In this document: positions 56,636 to 64,000 of the stretch, piece by piece
Layout of the letters: each line of letters starts with the position of its first letter
Position numbering within the stretch: the first letter of the stretch is position 1
Assembly (NCBI RefSeq): GCF_029227915.1
Contig: NC_079877.1
Coordinates: forward strand, 33,567,851-33,631,850
Source: Hydractinia symbiolongicarpus
Lineage: Eukaryota > Cnidaria > Hydrozoa > Anthoathecata > Hydractiniidae
Direction: 5' to 3'
Length of the DNA: 64,000 nucleotides
The notes under the pieces: model-generated
The model's database searches: none
What the model was told of the DNA's origin: nothing
Seen by the model: the letters and a program-made list of their open reading frames with translations, nothing else
Made by a program: the position numbers and the translations under genes

Positions 56636-57589
56636 TTACGATAGACTGTTCGCCACATTATTTACTTTAGCATTTTCATTGCCAAACACAACAACACTCC
56701 TTTTCTTGGAGAACATACCAGAAACCCTTTTCTTCACATCTGGAGAACGAAAGCCATATATAAACGTATCCCATAATGAGTTTGATAACACAACAAAATG
56801 ACACCAGCGGTTTATGTAAGTGTCTGTTATAAGTGATCTGTAGAAGAGATTTGTAAATATCGTCACTATGGATGGTATACTACATACAGCATAAACTACC
56901 AGTATCTGTAAAGCTACTCGAGCTGTTTTTTTCTTTTGTTCGCTACATGTTGTTTTATTTTTAGAAATATACTTGTAAATCTTTTTTTGACATATCACCA
57001 TGGCAATAAACACGCACAGGCCATATGCCGGAGCCAAACGCAAAATAATTGTTCTCAAACTCGGATAAATATAAATCGACAAAAGTGGGCATAAAATTGA
57101 CGGAATCCAAATAATTAAAACAGCGACAAGTAGTATTCTTTTCTTTGTCACATATTTATACTGGAAAGGCTTAAACACTGCTAGATAGATCTCCACTGTT
57201 ATAAATCCAATCGTTGTTAAGGACATTACCGTGAATGTGTACCCAATTAAACTCCATAAGGGAATAATGAAACAAGCAGGTTCTCTCTTAACAAATCCAC
57301 GCAAAAGTATGTAATATATTGGTATAAGAGTGAAAGCAGAAGTTAGGTCGGAAAACGATAAAAGTATATATAATTTGTTTGTTTTTCTTCTTAACGTTTT
57401 ACTAGAAACCACGATAAACATGTAATATCCATTTAGCAGAGTACTGACGGTACAAAATATTAAAGAGACGGAACAAAAAGCAATTAAATTTGCTCTGCCA
57501 GCATCATCTGATAAGAAAACTGAGCTGTACCCTTCGCACCAAACATTTGGAGTTACGTTTCTAATCTGTGTAGCGTTGGTAAAATTCAT
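56636..57589 (-). CDS. Rhodopsin-like (class A) G-protein-coupled receptor, copy 2
   Basis: The 317-residue paralogue of the receptor at 49410. From WCEGYSSVFLSDDAGRANLI to RVSGMF the two proteins differ at about 19 of about 265 positions. It has the same EIY and DTFIY variants, conserved D2.50 and loop cysteine, and the same acceptor-like TTTTATTTAG just before the ATG. The C-tail is unrelated and longer (KKRSVVVFGNENAKVNN and on). About 8 of the differences cluster in the second intracellular loop and helix 4. The orientation is head-to-tail with copy 1 at about 6.3 kb, so it arose by tandem duplication. The ligand is unknown. Confidence 0.88.
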   Translation of the reverse strand: MNFTNATQIRNVTPNVWCEGYSSVFLSDDAGRANLIAFCSVSLIFCTVSTLLNGYYMFIVVSSKTLRRKTNKLYILLSFSDLTSAFTLIPIYYILLRGFVKREPACFIIPLWSLIGYTFTVMSLTTIGFITVEIYLAVFKPFQYKYVTKKRILLVAVLIIWIPSILCPLLSIYIYPSLRTIILRLAPAYGLCVFIAMVICQKKIYKYISKNKTTCSEQKKKTARVALQILVVYAVCSIPSIVTIFTNLFYRSLITDTYINRWCHFVVLSNSLWDTFIYGFRSPDVKKRVSGMFSKKRSVVVFGNENAKVNNVANSLS

Positions 57590-57649
57590 GCTGTCTAAAT
57601 AAAAAAAATGTTATACAGGTTTTCTGATGAAATAGAAGTTAACACTCTT

Positions 57650-60600
57650 GATTTAGGTCTGCCAATTTAAGATTAGATTTAGTACAGCGACCAAACTCAG
57701 ACTTCACTAAGAGTGATAAGATTGCTGATTATTTGAGTCTTCTTCACAATGAAAATAAAACTAAACTTTTTTTATTCACTGCTACGTGTGCTGTTTACAA
57801 TGTTTACAAGCTAGACGAGTTCTGATTGGTTGAACGGATTAGCGTTGGAAACGAGCAAACTAAAAAATACAAACTCTGGTAATGGTTTCTGTAGATGGAA
57901 AGAAAGATGTTCCTTTGTCTTCTTTTACTTTATATAGGGTTTTGGTCTGACTGTAATGCTAGTAGAAGCTTCAAAATATAAAAAAGCATAACACAAAATG
58001 ACTATTTCGTGACATTAACATCATCAGTACAGAATGTAAAGAAAACAATAAATATTTAATAACCATTGACATAAACACGGATAGCTTTCTATCGAATAAA
58101 AATAAGTTCTGCTAACGTTGTCATTTATTTATCATTTAAATTTATTTTCACTATCCTGTGCTTTCTTCTTGAAGATTATTTGGTGTGAAATTATTATATT
58201 GTGTGAAATTATTATATTGCTCTTTAATTTCGTTTCAAGGTGAACATAATTTATTCTATCCTTTACAAAATTGTTGGTAAACTAACAAAGGGAAAAAAAT
58301 GAATGCATTTATAAACCTGGATCCGCCCGCGTAAAAACAATATCTTGCCTTATTATCCAAGAACAAATTTCGTCAAAAGGAAATAATGGGAAAAGTTTGT
58401 AGGCATGTTGACTAGCAACCTGTGTTGTTGTTACTCATATAAACGAACAAAACGTGGGAACGTTCTATTACAAATTCGATATTTTTACGCCGCACGTCCA
58501 AACAGGAAAACAATCATTCATCTAAGTATGTCGTTTAATTTTTTGTATTACGTAAAAATAATTTCATTGTAGTCACGTTTCAAAGTGTAACCCATACATC
58601 TTGATTCATTTATATGCAAGAAGTTTTGCGTCATTGAGATAATTTAGAATTCAAATGCTGGAAATTGATAAAACTATTTTTAACTCGTTAAGACAAATTG
58701 CGGTCAGGACATATTTCTTATTCTACTCCGCTCTCTGTACCTGTAACCAAACCGAAAAATTTGTCAACCCTGCCCTAGTGGGGAGGGTAATTTTACAATG
58801 AACAATTGCTATGAATGACTATGGGACTTAGTAGAGCACGTTAGCAAAATAAAAGAAATGATTTGATTAGAAAAACAATTAATGCTGACATTATTTTATA
58901 AAAATACCTTTTAATTTTTTTGAAATATTAATTTAGTTGCCTAATTTGAGTATTATTAGATCAGAAAATATTTTCTCTGCAAAAGTTTTGTGTTAAAGGT
59001 GTAAAATGCATTGAAAGAAAATATTAATTATTTTTACTTCTTTTAAAATTTTTCAATGTTTTTTTCAATTTCCACAAAAGTGAGATTTTGTTCTGTTAAA
59101 TTCATTGCAATATATTCGCTATATATATTCGCTCATACAAAGCTAAAAAATGAAATTTCAAAAAAATGTTATGTTATAAATTTGTTAACGACAATAAAAG
59201 GAATAATAATTATTAAGTTTAGTTATAATTTTATGTTTTCTCCAAAGTTTGAACTAATTGCTTACCTTATAAAGCCAGTACCACCAGAAGTGAAAGCTCA
59301 AAATATGTCAAGAAAAAGCTAATAGTTAATTATAATACTTTGATGTTGCTTATAGCAACTGCTGGAAGACGTGTAAAAAGTTCTATCCGAAAATCTGAAT
59401 TTTTAATGATCTTATCCGCAGAGGGAACATGTTTCATTACTTGTGTTTTTTTTGTATTTCTTTTTTCAACCGCAGTCTAAATTTTTGATGGGATCATTTA
59501 TAATGAATTATAATTAATTATAAACGTCTATTTTCATTTCAAAAATTTCTTATTATATAAGAATAACCTTATTTGCAGTAATGTAAACCTAGCTTAAAGA
59601 TGATCTAAAGAGGGTATTATTTTTAGATTTGTGAAAAGAATGCATATATACCCAATCTATGAAGTTAGAATCCAACATCCCCCTACCACCGTCCCGCACG
59701 CACATAAGAAAATTCGGTATTTGCTACAGTCCTGATATTTCATCAACATGACATGTCCACACAGTTGAGTCCAGACTCCTAAATACTAGCTGTTTTTATG
59801 GCCAGGTCCTAAATAAATTATATTTTTTACACTGAACAAACCCAATGTAATATTGTACGGTGAATATCACAGCATTTGTTGCTGGTATTCATTGATCATA
59901 AACCACAACAACACAAACTTTTTGTATTATGTCCATAGATATTTCTTTGTACATAGTACAACAGTAGACGGGTATTGGTTTTTGATTAAAAGTTTTGTTT
60001 GTCAACCTCCATGATAGAAAGTGCAAGTGTGAATAAATGATCAAGTTAGCTTATATGCTAGCTATAAAATATTTTTCAGTGTAAGTAGAATAAAAACAAA
60101 AGATTGTGCTTCACAACTGCGAGACCATGATTCTTCTTTATGGTGGCAAAAACATGCAACTGTTGCATGATAACTGCATAAATTCATTGCAATCTCCACA
60201 AAAATGTTGCTGATCAATTGAAACTCATATGAGATTAAGATAACTGTGGTGAGTCTGATGTGCAAATTAATAATTTATACTAATAGTAGGCTTAACAAAA
60301 ACGCATCATAAATAACAGAAGAATAGACGATATTAATAAAGTTTGAGGTGGTCGGAATTATGACGTAAAAAGAAGAGGAGAATACATGATAAGGATAACA
60401 GAAAGTTTTCATATGACTTTAAGTCTATAAAACAACACTACATCACCAATCGACATATTTGTGACTAAACATACTCTGCGCATCCAATGCATAAAATGAT
60501 TTTAATAACTACTCATTAAGTCTTGTCACAACTGCATCAATAAAAGATTATTTTTTATCATCTCTGAATCTTCTGCTTTATCTTCAAATATTTTTATGTC

Positions 60601-61000
60601 AAAGAATATTGCAATACTTAAATGACCCTGCTAATACGTAAACAACGTTCAAAGTTGCCATAGCCACTATCTCTTTTGGCCATTAAAAGGAAAATATCAA
60701 TGGAACAAAACGTTTTTTAGCTGCAATGTCAATGTTTATTTTACTGTTCAAATAACGAATAAATTAATATAATGGCGGCAAGTGATTCAGCTATCATCTT
60801 GTTTTAGAAAGGATTATGTGAAGGTAATTTGTTTTCATTTCTGACTTCTAGATGGTTTAAAAACAGACAGATTTTAATTTTTACATGTGTTATTGCTACC
60901 ACTACTTATTAAAAAAAGCCTCAAATAAGAGTGTGTTTGAAATGTTATTACTACGTAACATGGGGATGTAGCTTTATGTGAAGGATAAATGATATGCCCG
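57650..61000. other. Long stretch without a recognised gene
   Basis: AT-rich sequence with short ORFs at 59056-59322 and 60062-60265 that lack family signals. A 19-base direct repeat (TGTGAAATTATTATATTG) occurs twice near 58183-58219. Confidence 0.45.
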
Positions 61001-61019
61001 CCGGGTTGTCCGTTTGATT

Positions 61020-61190
61020 ATGTATCTTCTCAGTGTCACGCACGAAATATGGAGTCTGGCTGCATCAACCTTGTGGTTTTGGATTTTCTCGTGGCCTTCT
61101 CAGCTCTGCCAATTTATTGTTGTATTTTTTCCTGTTATCTGCCGGTGATGTTGAAACAAATCCTAGGCCTTTCAATTTTTAATAAATTAA
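61020..61190 (+). pseudogene. Relic LINE 5' end with 2A-like motif
   Basis: At 61144-61170, in the frame other than the longest ORF, the sequence encodes GDVETNPRP directly after a hydrophobic stretch (LLLYFFLLSA). This is the layout of CR1-like LINEs that begin with a 2A-type recoding or signal sequence (consensus GDVExNPGP). The second glycine is changed to arginine and the downstream ORF is lost. Confidence 0.5.
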
Positions 61191-61460
61191 TCAAGGTTTT
61201 ATTTCACCAAAGAGATCTTAAATTTGGTCCCACAAGGGGTATTAAATGCTCTTGAATATCTTTTTGGTGTATGCTTTTCAGTTTTTAAGCCATTAGTTGA
61301 TATCAGATTTTATAGAAAATATTTGTTGTACTTGTAACAGTCAGGTAAAAAAGATGTCAAGCTGTATGTAACAAACATGGAGTTCCTGATATTGCAGGAC
61401 CACTTAGCAGTTAAATAAGTTAGAGAGTGTGTTAATTGCAAAGCGTATTCTTTTTACGAA

Positions 61461-62590
61461 AGTAGTTATCATGAGCAAAGGTCAAATGCCTATAGTAAAA
61501 TGTGCTATTTGTAATGTGACAATATCCAACGACGAGACAGTAATCCATTACCTCAGGTGCTGATGGATCTGGAGTAATACTTTCAACATTGTAGAAAAAA
61601 AATTCATTTAATAGCTATGTAAAATAAATTGTACAAAAATGTCAGTATTAACACGAGAAATATCCCGTCAGAGCTTTTAAAACTTAACGAGAAAGAAGAA
61701 CTTGCCATTAAAATTAAACATAATGAAAATTTAGAAGTTAGTCACATCTCAGATTATCGTCTAGGTTCTTGTGAAAGTTATTTAGTTGCTTCTGATTATA
61801 TTGAAGTAGCATCGGGAAAATGTAAAATCATTTGTGAAAAGAACACAGTTGTCATTCGAAAAGCCAAGTTCGTCACCCATGTTGTTTTTCACGATAGCAA
61901 AAGTAACAACGACTGCCCCTTATTTGAGGTTGTTAATGTGATAGGATATCTTTGAAACATTGGAAAAAAGAAGTCAGTTTTTAAAGATGGTACTGAGTTG
62001 TTATTCAAACAAGAATCCCTGAATATCCCTGAATAGGGAACAGATTCTATCACTATTTTTGGAGATACTTTGAAGCAAACTCAGACTCAAAAGTGTGTTA
62101 GTTTCATGAATATCCGTGTTTTGAAATATTTGTCACAACGCCTATTGAAAACAAATGAATCCACAAAGGTAAAATTGGTAGATGAGACGGATGTGGGAGA
62201 CACGAAGATTTAACTGATTCTTCACAAAAACTGTGTTTGATACAATTGTCAGCAGGACAAAATGTCTTTAAAAAAATTGCTTCACAATAAATTCAAAGCG
62301 CTGGTAGAGTTGGAAGAGGACATTGCGGTCTGCCATGAATGTGAGAACTTTTCCATAAAAAAAGAATGTCTAGTGGAATCGAACATGGTTTTTTCACAAT
62401 TATGGGAAACTCGAAAAATGAATTCTATTTCCTGGCTTCCTTTTCTATAGTAGAAAGGTATTTTAAAAATACCATTAATCGACAAGATGCTTGTTGCTCA
62501 CACGTTACTAAAAGCTGAACTTTTTACGATTTATCAAATTGCCGATAATGTGGCCGTTGCAATGGCAAAGAATTCTGGTGAGTAAACTAA
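61461..62590 (+). pseudogene. Decayed coding cluster of unknown identity
   Basis: Several frames in a row look coding. At 61470-61563 a small Cys-rich piece begins MSKGQMPIVKCAICNVTISN and ends HYLRC (zinc-finger-like C-x2-C then H and C). At 61629-61955 there are 108 codons (EKEELAIKIKHNENLEVSHI). At 62262-62450 another 62 codons contain AVCHECENFSIKKECLVESN. A last piece (about 62480-62578) ends at a donor-like GGTGAGTAA. Frame changes separate them. It could be a dead transposon ORF or an unresolved multi-exon gene; I do not recognise the family. Confidence 0.35.
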
Positions 62591-62884
62591 GCCACACACC
62601 TGCTTGTTCAGCTAATCGTCAGATGATTTTATTTCTATTTTGTTCGATACCAGACGCTCACACTGTCATATACATCATTTTATTGTCATTTCCATAATGT
62701 TCATATTATAGTATCTTCTTTTATACTTCTATCGAACAAACTTTCACAGGAGAAAGTTCATCAGCATTTCTTAAACTCGAAAGTTTTATAAATTTTTTCA
62801 TCGCGATAGATTCTTCGATCAAAGTAATCTTAATTGCTCAAAATACGTTGAAAGTTACTTAGACACTTACTTAACTATAAGTAG

Positions 62885-64000
62885 AATTTTTTCATTTCTA
62901 AAACCACGTCGTTCTCACTGGCTTTCGTTGTTCCTCAATGTTCCCTTGACCGCGCGCTTATTGCCTATTCATAAAACATTTTACTGCGTTTACAGACCAG
63001 CTTGGCCAAGGAGGGTACTGTTAACGAGTGTAAAAGGCATAATTCTAACAAAGATCAATAATAATAATGGCGGCGAAGAGATCGCACGCGTTTTTTCTAG
63101 CTGGTTTGATTGTTGGAATTTATTGTTGTTTTTGTGTATTCAAACAAAGATTTGTGAAACCAGATAGAATAAGTTTAACACTTAATGTTCAAGACTACTA
63201 CGACGAGATTGGAGAAACGTTTACTTTCAGTTTAATCCATGCTTGTAAACAAAAACCTCGACCAACAGTAAGTTGTACAAGACGCAAAAGTTTGTTTATA
63301 GTTTTACTACTCTTGTGTGGTGACATAGAAGCATGTCCTGGACCGGAAATCCTTGGTGAATTTTGTGGTAAGAGAGGTCTGAAATGTGTTCATCAAAATA
63401 TTCGTGGGTTACTTTCAAACTTTGCTCACTTGGAAGCGTTAGTACACAAGCATTTTAGTGACAATGATGCTCTTTATGAACTGTCTGGTTACACTTTGGT
63501 TAAAAGAAACAGAACATCTGGAAAAGGAAGAGGCGTGGCTGTTTATGTCCAAAACAATATTAATTTTAAGCAAAGGCTGGATTTAGAAAATTCAACTTTA
63601 GAGTCTCTGTCGCTTGAAATTTTTATTAAAAAATCGAAATCAATTTTAGTAGGGTGTTTCTATCGCCCATCGAGGGTTCAAAGTACTTACCATCTAAATA
63701 TAACGAAACATTTGACGATCAAATTGTATCAATCAAGAAAATAAGGAAACTATACTCATGGGAGATTTCAATGTGGACTATAATGTTACAAACGTCAATA
63801 AAGGTTTTAAATCTAGAATTAATGTCCATGGTTTTAAACAACTTATCAATAAACCCACGAGAACGTCTGCTACGTCATCAACGACAATTGCTTTATTTTT
63901 CACTAATTCTCCCGACAATGTTCACTGCACTGACGTATTCCCTACTTCGCTGAGCGATCACGATATGATTGGTGGAATACGTAGGATACACAACATCAAG
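62885..64000 (+). mobile_element. CR1-like LINE, 5' end with 2A-like motif and endonuclease, cut by window edge
   Basis: The ORF starting ATG 63067 has an N-terminal hydrophobic segment, a second hydrophobic run (LFIVLLLLCGDIEACPGP, 63292-63345) ending in a 2A-like motif, then an apurinic-type endonuclease: CVHQNIRGLLSN, GRGVAVYVQ, VGCFYRPS. After frame changes at about 63665 and 63748 comes LMGDFNVDY and the catalytic SDHD near 63950. The reverse transcriptase would lie beyond the window. The two frameshifts suggest an inactive copy. It is oriented opposite to the LINE at 23912-26117 and carries the part that one lacks; whether they are one family cannot be told. Confidence 0.8.

Overview
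This is an AT-rich animal nuclear DNA window with split genes, GT-AG introns, polymerase-III-type SINEs, CR1-like LINEs, a BEL/Pao retrotransposon relic, Kolobok-like, pogo-like and other DNA transposons, and many small inverted-repeat elements. The mix (RING-zinc finger-MATH TRAF gene, lineage-specific rhodopsin-like receptors, 2A-bearing CR1-like LINEs) suggests a cnidarian, probably a hydrozoan. That placement is inference from gene and repeat content; no marker gene fixes the species.

Region 1 (1-16.7 kb) holds two cilium genes in tandem on the + strand. CFAP45 (354-12533, 14 exons, 552 residues by my splice model) encodes a coiled-coil protein of the inner wall of axonemal doublet microtubules. 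Its likely promoter (60-135) carries an NRF1-like site, a CCAAT box and an RFX X-box-like site. PIH1D2 (13257-16128, 3 exons, 344 residues) encodes a PIH-domain HSP90/R2TP-type co-chaperone related to dynein-arm preassembly factors.

Region 2 (16.7-40 kb) is dominated by one TRAF-type gene (19093-37837, + strand). It has five coding exons spread over almost 19 kb, because its introns contain a SINE, a structured hairpin minisatellite (21.07-21.72 kb), a CR1-like LINE, a 3.8-kb Kolobok-like transposon, a THAP/P-element-type transposase scrap and a BEL/Pao relic. Its last exon has one extra A in an A9 run that breaks the frame. A decayed tandem copy of that exon lies at 39.26-39.91 kb.

Region 3 (40-48 kb) is almost wholly repeats: nested foldback elements, a transposase fragment, an AT-rich minisatellite, and an inverted second copy of the Kolobok-like transposon together with its flank. 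Perfect palindromes sit at both ends of that inverted copy.

Region 4 (48-58 kb) carries two closely related single-exon class A GPCR genes on the - strand (49410-50324 and 56636-57589), separated by a dead pogo-like transposon and a SINE. Region 5 (58-64 kb) has little coding content apart from a decayed unidentified coding cluster (61.46-62.59 kb), a relic LINE 5' end (61.0-61.2 kb) and the 5' part of a CR1-like LINE that runs off the window.

The most unusual structures are the hairpin minisatellite, whose outer stems show compensatory changes, and the palindrome-bounded inverted duplication. Both are candidates for something not yet described, but neither can be given a function from sequence alone.
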